5,319 nucleotides of DNA, from positions 1 to 5,319 of the forward strand of contig JAEWNU010000285.1 of NCBI GenBank assembly GCA_023456995.1, given 5' to 3'. Below the pieces are notes generated by a model, which was not told the DNA's origin, ran no database searches, and saw only the letters and a program-made list of their open reading frames with translations. The DNA is from Bacillota bacterium. Its GTDB lineage: Bacteria > Bacillota > Clostridia > Oscillospirales > Ruminococcaceae. Shown in pieces: positions 1 through 5,305 of the stretch. The translations under genes were made by a program, and so were the position numbers. Positions within the stretch are counted from its first letter, which is position 1; the number at the start of each line of letters is the position of its first letter.

Positions 1-28
1 GCGGCCCCACTGTATGTATAGAAACGTT

Positions 29-823
29 TTAAATTTTTACAACCTTTATTTCGGTGGGCTCGAACAATCCCAGACGCTTTGCCACGTTGACATACACCTG
101 CGGGTCGCCAGAGGTACAGATCGTAAAGCTGCCGTGTGATTTTTCACTTAATGCATCCTGCGAGGTAAGATAATTGCGCACAGCGTTAGCCTGCTCCAGC
201 GCGGGGTTGACAAAAGTGATTTCAGGATAGCAGCGCTTGAAGTTATCCTCAACAATCGGATAATGGGTGCAGCCCAAAATGACATGGTCTACTTTGCGAC
301 GTGCAAGGATGTTATCAATCTGGGTGGTAATTTCGGTGTTAATATCCTGTTCGTTAAAGTCGCCCCGATCTACCAGTGCGGCCAGCAGCGGGCTACCTTT
401 AGCGACGACTTCAATAGAAGGGTCGTGCTGATGGATAAGCTTGTCATAGTTTTTAGTACTCACAGTGAATTCGGTCGCGATAAGCCCGACCTGCCTGATG
501 CCTGAGTGGGCTATATAGTCGGCAGCCGGCGAGACAATACCGATAATTTCGTAGTCAAAATGAGGTGTCAGTTGCTCTACCAGCGTAGAGATGGTGTTGC
601 AGGCGATTGCTGTCACTTTGGCCCCGTTTTGGCCCAGAAAGCGCAGCATGCCTTTGCTTAGTTCGGCGATTTGCTCTGATGTTTTGTTACCATAGGGGCA
701 GTTGGCGCTGTCACCGAAATAGATAATATCTTCTCCTGGAAGAATTCTTTGCAATTCCCTGACCACGGTGAGCCCACCGATGCCGGAATCCATGACGCCG
801 ATTGAGCCGCTTAATTTACCCAT
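29..823 (-). CDS. murI: Glutamate racemase (MurI), 264 aa
   Basis: Converts L-glutamate to D-glutamate in the cytoplasm for peptidoglycan precursor synthesis, without a cofactor, using two cysteines as acid/base. Seen in the sequence: the N-terminal DSGIGG motif with Asp12-Ser13, YFGDSANCPYG at 35-45, the first catalytic cysteine in ACNTIS (Cys75), and the second in GCTHYP (Cys185, His187). Length is normal for the family. I start it at the ATG at 823 rather than an in-frame ATG 39 bases further upstream, because a GAGGGG ribosome binding site lies five bases before it and the family normally begins just ahead of the DSGIGG strand. Oddities: the usual CPLFVPLVE segment reads SPLLAALVD (144-152), so the conserved Glu that assists catalysis in characterised MurI enzymes is Asp152 here, and the segment's Cys is Ser. 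It is transcribed away from the reductase gene. No terminator is visible in the 28 bases after the stop. The family call is firm; another amino-acid racemase specificity is unlikely. Confidence 0.93.
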   Translation of the reverse strand: MGKLSGSIGVMDSGIGGLTVVRELQRILPGEDIIYFGDSANCPYGNKTSEQIAELSKGMLRFLGQNGAKVTAIACNTISTLVEQLTPHFDYEIIGIVSPAADYIAHSGIRQVGLIATEFTVSTKNYDKLIHQHDPSIEVVAKGSPLLAALVDRGDFNEQDINTEITTQIDNILARRKVDHVILGCTHYPIVEDNFKRCYPEITFVNPALEQANAVRNYLTSQDALSEKSHGSFTICTSGDPQVYVNVAKRLGLFEPTEIKVVKI

Positions 824-834
824 AAAATCCCCTC
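824..834 (-). promoter_or_regulatory. Ribosome binding site of murI
   Basis: Read on the minus strand, GAGGGG (834 to 829) lies five bases before the ATG at 823. It decides the start against the longer reading frame, which would begin at 862 and add 13 residues with no family resemblance. Confidence 0.8.
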
Positions 835-903
835 GTTTCCCTGCCGCCGACACACAATGCAATTTAAGCTGTCTAGCGGCAAATTATTAAAGCAAAATGC
901 TCA

Positions 904-919
904 GCGGCCACCTGAGCCG
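904..919. repeat. Small GC-rich inverted repeat in the murI leader
   Basis: Five base pairs (GCGGC/GCCGC) flank a seven-base loop, CACCTGA. An alternative register pairs CTCAG (900-904) with CTGAG (911-915). It lies between the predicted murI start site and its ribosome binding site. There is no U-run on either side, so it is not a terminator; a role in mRNA stability or none is equally possible. Confidence 0.3.
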
Positions 920-927
920 CCATTAAT

Positions 928-955
928 ATTATAGTAAATTACTACAATAAAACAA
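928..955 (-). promoter_or_regulatory. Probable murI promoter
   Basis: On the minus strand, TTGTTT (955-950) and a perfect TATAAT (933-928) are separated by 16 bases, giving a predicted start near 921 and a leader of about 100 bases. The leader contains a GC-rich hairpin (GCGGC at 904-908 pairing with GCCGC at 915-919). The -10 is consensus and the -35 is weak. Assignment to murI rests on position only. Confidence 0.5.
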
Positions 956-974
956 GACCAAAATATATGAACAA

Positions 975-995
975 AACCTTTACTTTCAAAAGGTT
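975..995. promoter_or_regulatory. Inverted repeat overlapping the reductase -35, operator candidate
   Basis: AACCTTT (975-981) and AAAGGTT (989-995) form a perfect 7-bp inverted repeat with a seven-base spacer. The right arm ends on the first two bases of the predicted -35 at 994-999. It has no T-run in either direction that would suit a terminator, and its position is that of a regulator site. I cannot name the regulator. Confidence 0.4.
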
Positions 996-1022
996 GAAGC
1001 AATGTTTAACATATGGTATAAT
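994..1022 (+). promoter_or_regulatory. Promoter of the FMN/FAD reductase gene, extended -10
   Basis: TTGAAG (994-999), a 17-base spacer, and a perfect TATAAT (1017-1022) preceded by TGG, which supplies the extended -10 element TGn. The predicted start is near 1029, leaving a leader of about 50 bases with no obvious structure. This is a strong housekeeping-sigma type promoter. Confidence 0.75.
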
Positions 1023-1064
1023 ATTTTTCGCCATTTAACAGAATGGTGGAAGTGAGAGAATGAG

Positions 1065-1077
1065 AGGAGAAACACTG
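1065..1077 (+). promoter_or_regulatory. Ribosome binding site of the reductase gene
   Basis: AGGAG (1065-1069) lies eight bases before the ATG at 1078, with a second ATG at 1081 also in reach. The upstream in-frame ATG at 1060 overlaps this site and has a poorer ribosome binding site of its own, so the 1078 start is preferred. It also gives a normal lipoprotein signal peptide. Confidence 0.75.
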
Positions 1078-2856
1078 ATGATGAACAAGCTGCTTTCGTT
1101 ACTGCTGGTCCTGGCGTTGGGCCTGACTCTGGTGGCGTGCAATGCCGCCCCTGGCAGCAACCAGTCGGCTGCATCTGCGGCGACAACCGGAAAGTATACC
1201 CCCGGCGCCTATGAGGGAACAGCCAAAGGTTACGGCGGTGATTTGAAGGTGACTGTCACCCTCGGCGACAACCAGATCGAAAAGATAGAGGTTGCCGAAA
1301 ACAAAGAAACGGCAGGGGTCGGTTCGGTAGCTATTGAGAAGCTGCCCACTGCCATTATCGCCAACCAATCGCTTGCCGTGGATGCCGTTGCAGGTGCCAC
1401 TGTAACCAGCAAGGGACTTCTGGAGGCTATTACAGCTGCTCTGGTTTCTGCGGGCGTTGACACCAATACGCTCCAGACGCCGGTCGAAAAGTCAGCGGTG
1501 GCAAGAAAGGCCGAAACAGTTGAAGCTGATGTCGTTGTTATTGGCGCTGGCGGCGCTGGCATGGTGGCGGCGCTTGAAGCCAAGGCGGCTGGCAAAAATG
1601 TTGTGATTATTGAGAAAATGGCGATGGCCGGCGGCAACACCGTTAAAGCGACCGGCGGCATGAATGCTGCCGCAACCTCTGTTCAAAAAGCGCTAAAGGT
1701 TGAGGACAGTGTAAAAACCTTTATCGATGACACCATGGAGGGTGGCCACAATATTAATAACCTTGAGTTGGTTACTGCAATGGCCGAGCGTTCGGCAGGC
1801 GCCATTGACTGGCTGGCAACTATCGATGCCCCCCTGCCTGAACTGACCATCTCTGGCGGCGCCACCAATAAGCGGACACATCGTCCCGAGGGTGGCAGCG
1901 CTGTTGGCAGCTATCTGGTTGAGAAATTTGTCCAGAATATTGAAAAAAATGAGATCCCTGTGTATTATAACACCAAGGCAACCGAGCTGGTGCTCACCGA
2001 TGGTGCTGTAACCGGCGTCAAAGCCGAAGGCGAAGATACAGATTATCTGTTCACCGGTAAGGCTATTGTTATGGCCACCGGCGGCTTTGGTGCTAATGAA
2101 GAGATGTACACAAAGTACAAACCCGAACTTAAGGGCTTTGTTACCACCAATGCCCCGGGCGCGACCGGCGACGGCATTATAATGGCAGAGTCTGTCGGTG
2201 CTCAGTTGGTGGATATTGACCAGATTCAGATTCATCCCACAGTTCATCAGGCAACCAGCATTATGCTGACTGAGGGTCTGCGCGGCGACGGTGCGATTCT
2301 GGTCAACCAGTCAGGCGAGCGCTTTATCAACGAGCTGAAGACCCGGGACGTAGTCTCCGCTGCGGAAATTGCGCAGGAGGGCGGCTATGCCTATGTAATT
2401 TTCGATCAAGGCCTGTGCGACCGTGTTAAAGCTGCTGCGGGTTATGTCGAAAAGGGGTTGGCTGTTAAGGGCGATACCGTAGAGGCGCTTGCTGAACAAA
2501 TGAAGGCGTCGCCAGAAACGCTGTCGGCTACGCTCAAGAGCTGGAATAAGGCTGTTGCCGACAAGAAGGACGAGGCATTCGGGCGCGACACCGGTATGGA
2601 ATATGACCTTTCCAAAGGACCATTCTATGCCGTACAGATTGCGCCAGGCGTACACCACACCATGGGCGGCTTAAAGATCGACGTCGATACCCGTGTCATC
2701 GGCGCTTCGGGCGAACCGATTCCTGGTCTGTTTGCTGCGGGCGAGGTTACCGGCGGTATTCATGGCGGCAACCGACTTGGCGGTAACGCTGTAGCCGATA
2801 TTGTTGTCTTCGGCCGTCAGGCTGGACAGAGTGCGGCTGCTTATTGTGACAAATAA
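1078..2856 (+). CDS. Flavinylated fumarate reductase-like flavoprotein, secreted lipoprotein, 592 aa
   Basis: Predicted to reduce the C=C bond of fumarate or a related unsaturated acid outside the cytoplasmic membrane. Residues 1-20 are a hydrophobic signal peptide ending in the lipobox LVAC, so Cys21 should be lipidated; a Ser/Ala-rich linker follows. Residues about 40-123 form an FMN_bind domain. Its DAVAGATVTS motif (102-111) marks Thr108 as the probable covalent FMN site, normally loaded by an ApbE-type transferase. From 150 onward comes an FAD domain: GAGGAG at 156-161, Glu179, ATGGFGAN at 333-340. By alignment from memory with Shewanella Fcc3, the catalytic set is intact: His386, Glu399, Arg402 (the probable proton-donor arginine), Arg423, His527 and Arg566. 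No CXXCH haem motif is present, so electrons must arrive through the FMN. Single-gene unit with its own promoter and terminator. Fumarate is the default substrate; urocanate, acrylate, cinnamate-type or other enoates are possible. Confidence 0.88.
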   Translation: MMNKLLSLLLVLALGLTLVACNAAPGSNQSAASAATTGKYTPGAYEGTAKGYGGDLKVTVTLGDNQIEKIEVAENKETAGVGSVAIEKLPTAIIANQSLAVDAVAGATVTSKGLLEAITAALVSAGVDTNTLQTPVEKSAVARKAETVEADVVVIGAGGAGMVAALEAKAAGKNVVIIEKMAMAGGNTVKATGGMNAAATSVQKALKVEDSVKTFIDDTMEGGHNINNLELVTAMAERSAGAIDWLATIDAPLPELTISGGATNKRTHRPEGGSAVGSYLVEKFVQNIEKNEIPVYYNTKATELVLTDGAVTGVKAEGEDTDYLFTGKAIVMATGGFGANEEMYTKYKPELKGFVTTNAPGATGDGIIMAESVGAQLVDIDQIQIHPTVHQATSIMLTEGLRGDGAILVNQSGERFINELKTRDVVSAAEIAQEGGYAYVIFDQGLCDRVKAAAGYVEKGLAVKGDTVEALAEQMKASPETLSATLKSWNKAVADKKDEAFGRDTGMEYDLSKGPFYAVQIAPGVHHTMGGLKIDVDTRVIGASGEPIPGLFAAGEVTGGIHGGNRLGGNAVADIVVFGRQAGQSAAAYCDK

Positions 2857-2873
2857 TCTTTACTAAAAATTAT

Positions 2874-2911
2874 CTGACCCTCGGGGCTTTAGTCCCGAGG
2901 GTCAGTTTTTT
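2874..2911 (+). terminator. Intrinsic terminator after the reductase gene
   Basis: A perfect 12-bp stem (2874-2885 with 2894-2905) closes an eight-base loop and is followed by six Ts (2906-2911), starting 17 bases after the stop codon. On the opposite strand the stem is followed by a weaker T-run (complement of the As near 2866-2870), so modest bidirectional activity is possible. Confidence 0.95.
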
Positions 2912-2913
2912 GA

Positions 2914-2993
2914 GAGATCATGGGTTTGGGTAGCTTCCCAAGAGCGTTCCTATACGATGAGCCAGAAATGTTTCTGGTGAAACCCATAGTCTC
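2914..2993 (+). other. Unassigned foldable three-helix element
   Basis: The ends pair strongly: GAGA (2914-2917) with TCTC (2990-2993), a 2x2 internal interruption, then ATGGGTTT (2920-2927) with AAACCCAT (2980-2987). Inside are two hairpins: TTGGG/CCCAA around a six-base loop (2926-2941, sharing two Ts with the outer helix) and CCAGAA/TTCTGG with a four-base loop (2962-2977). The result is a three-way junction. I do not recognise it as a known riboswitch. It begins immediately after the terminator T-run, so it would be transcribed only by read-through or from an unseen promoter; it may instead act as DNA or be a decayed repeat. Confidence 0.4.
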
Positions 2994-3085
2994 AGTACTA
3001 GTAATCTGGTAGATTTTTAGAAATCGAGGGTTATCATGTTACAGTGGTCAGAGACACTGCGCTGTTTTGGCGTCAGACAATATAT

Positions 3086-3098
3086 TTGTTCAGAACAA
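3086..3098. repeat. 13-base palindrome TTGTTC-A-GAACAA
   Basis: A perfect inverted repeat of six bases around a central A, in the AT-rich part of the intergenic region. It has the size of a dimeric repressor half-site pair but lies about 160 bp before the ilvB -35, and no regulator family can be assigned. Confidence 0.35.
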
Positions 3099-3129
3099 TA
3101 ATAGCTTAGACAAATTGAATTAAATTACA

Positions 3130-3144
3130 GCGTTAACGCGTTAA
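3130..3144. repeat. Overlapping palindromes GCGTTAACGC and TTAACGCGTTAA
   Basis: Two perfect palindromes of 10 and 12 bases interlock within 15 bases (3130-3139 and 3133-3144). This local symmetry suggests a protein binding site, but it could be chance in AT-rich DNA. Distance to the ilvB -35 is about 115 bp. Confidence 0.35.
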
Positions 3145-3182
3145 ACTTTAATGCAATAAAGTAGAATAAGCGTCGAAATAAT

Positions 3183-3229
3183 CCCTAAAAGTTGTCTGAT
3201 GTGTTGCTAATACCCTAAAAGATGCTGAT
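3183..3229. repeat. Tandem imperfect direct repeats CCCTAAAAG..CTGAT, 30-bp period
   Basis: CCCTAAAAG occurs at 3183-3191 and again at 3213-3221, exactly 30 bp apart, and both copies continue into a related segment ending in CTGAT (TTGTCTGAT versus ATGCTGAT). The repeats end 30 bp before the -35 of the ilvB promoter. A spacing near three helical turns puts both copies on the same DNA face, as expected for an upstream activator or repressor site. Confidence 0.45.
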
Positions 3230-3259
3230 TTTGTTTTTAAAGTTATACGTAACGTACAA

Positions 3260-3287
3260 TTGACATTTTAGCTCAAAACGATATAAT
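3260..3287 (+). promoter_or_regulatory. Consensus promoter of the ilvB leader
   Basis: Perfect TTGACA (3260-3265) and perfect TATAAT (3282-3287) with a 16-base spacer. The predicted start is near 3294, which places the whole T-box leader (about 340 bases) at the 5' end of the ilvB transcript. A strong constitutive promoter followed by an RNA switch is the usual arrangement for T-box genes. Confidence 0.85.
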
Positions 3288-3310
3288 TAAACACAACAAT
3301 TTCATAATCT

Positions 3311-3604
3311 AAACGCAAAGACGGGAAAAGTAGCCTGCTTTTAAAACTACAGAGAGCTGCCGGTGTGGTGTAAGGCGGTGTTTAATTGCAAAGTGAAAGT
3401 CATCCCCGAGCGGCCGACCGAACAAAGATGTCTCCTTTAGTAGGCTCGGACGATTTGCACACGTTATGGTGCACGGCATTTGTTTAGAAAGCAGATGCGC
3501 AGAGTGGCTGGTACAGCGAATGTACCGGCAATTAGAGTGGTACCGCAGAGTGCTTTTAGCCTTTGTCTCTTGATTATCTAAAATCATGAGACATGGGCTT
3601 TTTT
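3311..3604 (+). promoter_or_regulatory. T-box riboswitch leader of ilvB
   Basis: Senses uncharged tRNA and lets transcription proceed into ilvB when a branched-chain amino acid is short. Seen in order: the GGGAAAAGTAG strand with the AGTA motif (3323-3333); AGAGA (3351-3355); a distal stem GCTGCC/GGCGGT (3356-3361, 3374-3379) whose loop carries GGTGTAA, matching the GGUGNRA apical motif; and the specifier strand with GAA (3395-3397) followed by GTC-ATC (3399-3404) and the closing CCCC. Between these and the T-box motif lie hairpins at 3456-3473 and 3476-3498. Stem III is a 9-bp helix at 3507-3529. The T-box motif AGAGTGGTACCGCAG is at 3534-3548, with bulge TGGT, which fits a tRNA with discriminator base A, as in Ile, Leu and Val tRNAs. 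The antiterminator (about 3532-3559) shares bases with the terminator's 5' arm, so the two exclude each other. Specifier: GUC (Val) favoured, AUC (Ile) possible. Confidence 0.93.
3558..3604 (+). terminator. T-box regulated intrinsic terminator
   Basis: A long stem pairs 3558-3575 with 3582-3599. It has two T-T mismatches and one G-T pair around a six-base loop, and is followed by a T-run to 3604. Its first bases (AGCC, from 3558) are also needed by the antiterminator formed with the T-box motif at 3534, so bound uncharged tRNA should prevent it forming. Confidence 0.9.
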
Positions 3605-3624
3605 AGTTTTCCAAAAAGATGAAA

Positions 3625-3637
3625 GGGGGAAAATCAG
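3625..3637 (+). promoter_or_regulatory. Ribosome binding site of ilvB
   Basis: AAAGGGGG, with its G-run at 3625-3629, lies eight bases before the ATG at 3638. It falls after the T-box terminator and is not covered by the visible switch helices, which supports control by transcription termination rather than by blocking translation. Confidence 0.8.
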
Positions 3638-5305
3638 ATGGAGCTTAACGGTTCCCAGATAGTTTTAAAAGTTTTACAGGAGCAAGGTGTTGATACAGTA
3701 TTCGGATACCCAGGGGGAACCATCCTAAATATTTACGATGCGCTTTATAAAACACCGAGTATTAAGCACATTATGACCGCCCATGAACAGGGCGCGGCAC
3801 ACGCCGCAGATGGCTATGCCAGAGCTACGGGCAAAACCGGCGTCGTACTGGCGACCTCGGGCCCTGGAAGCACCAATCTGGTTACCGGTATCGCCACCGC
3901 TTTTATGGACTCTATCCCCATGGTGGCAATTACCGCGAATGTACCCAATTCGATGATTGGCCGCGACAGCTTTCAGGAGATTTACATCACCGGAATTACC
4001 ATGCCAATTACTAAGCACAACATGGTAGTACGCAGTGTTGACGAGCTGGCGCACACTCTTCGTGAGGCATTTCGAATTGCCGGGTCAGGATGTCCCGGAC
4101 CGGTGCTGGTAGATATCCCTAAGGACGTTACCGCAGCCGTATGCGAGTTTTACGAGCCGGTACCGGATAAACGTCACAAACCGACGGCTGTCAACCCAAA
4201 GGTAGTTGAAGAGACCGCCAAGCTGATCAATAACGCGAAGCGCCCTATGGTGCATTTTGGCGGCGGGGTTATTGCCGCCAACGGTTCTGATAAATTGTAT
4301 GAGCTGATCCACAAGGCGTCGCTGCCCGCCTGTCACACCATTATGGGTACCGGTGTGTTGTCTTACGAAGATCCGCTGAACATAGGCATGATTGGAATGC
4401 ACGGCAATATTTCGAGTGCCTTGGCTGTCAGCAATGCCGACGTACTCGTGGTTATTGGGGCAAGATTTTCCGACCGCGTGGCAACTAATCCGGCGCAATT
4501 CGCCGCAGATGCCAAGATTATTCATATCGACATCGATTGTTCCGAAATGAATAAGAACATCATGGTTGATCATTTTATAACGGGTGACGTTGGCGAGGTG
4601 CTCACAAAGTTATTGCCGCTGGTGGAGCAAAAGGAACATCCCGAATGGCTGGCGCAACTTAGTGAATGGCGCACGCAGGATCAGAAACCGACGTTTTTAA
4701 ACGAGGCGCTTCGTCCCTGCGACATGATCGAAATGATTTGCGACTTGGCCGGCGAGGATGCCATCATCGTGACCGATGTCGGGCAGCACCAGATGTGGGC
4801 GGCACAGTACTGTAAGCGCACCCGTCCACGCTCCTTCCTCACTTCGGGCGGGTTGGGTACCATGGGCTTTGGTTATGGTGCGGCTTGCGGTGCACAGGTA
4901 GCGTTTCCTGAACGTCGGGTGATTCATATCACCGGTGATGGGTGCTTCCACATGAATCTCAATGAGCTTTGCACTTCGGTTAGCTACGATCTTCCCATCA
5001 TCACCGTCGTAATGAATAATCGGGTGCTGGGTATGGTGCGACAGTGGCAGACCTTGTTTTATAGTCATCGTTATTCGGCCACTGACCCTGAGCGCAAGAC
5101 CGATTTTGCAGCGGTAGCTGATGCGTTTGGTGCCAAGGGCTTCCACGCCCAAACACTTGCAGAGTTTGAAAACTGCTTTAAAGAGGCGCTCGCTGCCGGC
5201 AAACCTTGTGTTATCGATTGTCTAATCGACAAAGATGAGATGGTTATGCCGATGATACCGGGAGGCGCATCAGTTAAAGAAGCGATCCGACATGCGCCAA
5301 AATAA
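3638..5305 (+). CDS. ilvB: Acetolactate synthase (AHAS) large catalytic subunit, 555 aa
   Basis: Condenses two pyruvates, or pyruvate with 2-oxobutyrate, to acetolactate or acetohydroxybutyrate: the first common step of valine, leucine and isoleucine synthesis, in the cytoplasm. It uses ThDP, Mg and FAD. Seen: the N-terminal ThDP domain with GYPGG (23-27) and the catalytic glutamate Glu50 in HEQGAAHAADGYAR; TSGPGSTN (73-80); the AHAS-typical NVPNSMIGRDSFQE segment (101-114); RFSDRV of the FAD-binding middle domain (276-281); and the C-terminal ThDP/Mg motif from GDG (433-435) to NN (460-461). VRQWQ follows, with Trp470, a marker that separates AHAS from other ThDP enzymes such as pyruvate oxidase or glyoxylate carboligase. 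Length is normal. Expression should depend on the T-box leader upstream. The window ends 14 bases after the stop, so a regulatory subunit gene (ilvN) or ilvC downstream cannot be confirmed; the last bases include the palindrome AAGGCGCCTT (5305-5314). Confidence 0.95.
   Translation: MELNGSQIVLKVLQEQGVDTVFGYPGGTILNIYDALYKTPSIKHIMTAHEQGAAHAADGYARATGKTGVVLATSGPGSTNLVTGIATAFMDSIPMVAITANVPNSMIGRDSFQEIYITGITMPITKHNMVVRSVDELAHTLREAFRIAGSGCPGPVLVDIPKDVTAAVCEFYEPVPDKRHKPTAVNPKVVEETAKLINNAKRPMVHFGGGVIAANGSDKLYELIHKASLPACHTIMGTGVLSYEDPLNIGMIGMHGNISSALAVSNADVLVVIGARFSDRVATNPAQFAADAKIIHIDIDCSEMNKNIMVDHFITGDVGEVLTKLLPLVEQKEHPEWLAQLSEWRTQDQKPTFLNEALRPCDMIEMICDLAGEDAIIVTDVGQHQMWAAQYCKRTRPRSFLTSGGLGTMGFGYGAACGAQVAFPERRVIHITGDGCFHMNLNELCTSVSYDLPIITVVMNNRVLGMVRQWQTLFYSHRYSATDPERKTDFAAVADAFGAKGFHAQTLAEFENCFKEALAAGKPCVIDCLIDKDEMVMPMIPGGASVKEAIRHAPK

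Larger units (their letters stand above)
2912..3259. other. Gene-free intergenic stretch with several small structured or repeated elements
   Basis: No reading frame with a ribosome binding site or recognisable protein is seen on either strand. The stretch is AT-rich from about 3080 onward. It contains a folded element at 2914-2993, a short hairpin at 3042-3059 (CAGT and GTC pairing with GAC and ACTG, one bulged G), a 13-base palindrome at 3086-3098, overlapping palindromes at 3130-3144, and a pair of imperfect direct repeats at 3183-3229. No insertion-sequence end, tRNA or CRISPR unit is visible. Confidence 0.7.

Noticed and set aside
263..505. An 80-residue plus-strand frame inside murI
   Set aside because: It runs antisense to a well-supported gene with all catalytic motifs and has no recognisable domain of its own.
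1060..1077. Upstream ATG at 1060 as the start of the reductase
   Set aside because: It would place the AGGAG site inside the coding region and add a charged MRGETL segment before the signal peptide. Starts at 1078 or 1081 fit the ribosome binding site and lipoprotein signal better.
2914..2993. Calling the folded element an active hammerhead ribozyme
   Set aside because: The essential C3-U4 of the core is not intact and extra bases separate the first hairpin from the core strand, so only a resemblance is reported.
2920..3012. A 30-codon open frame beginning ATG at 2920 and ending TAG at 3010-3012
   Set aside because: It has only a weak GAGAG site three bases upstream, begins right after a strong terminator, resembles no protein I know, and is fully covered by the inverted-repeat structure, which better explains the sequence pattern.
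3183..3229. The paired direct repeats as a CRISPR array or insertion-site duplication
   Set aside because: There are only two short imperfect copies with no regular spacer unit and no mobile-element gene between or beside them.
3309..3587. A 92-residue minus-strand frame across the ilvB leader
   Set aside because: The same bases form an unmistakable T-box leader on the plus strand; the peptide has no domain and ignores the RNA conservation.
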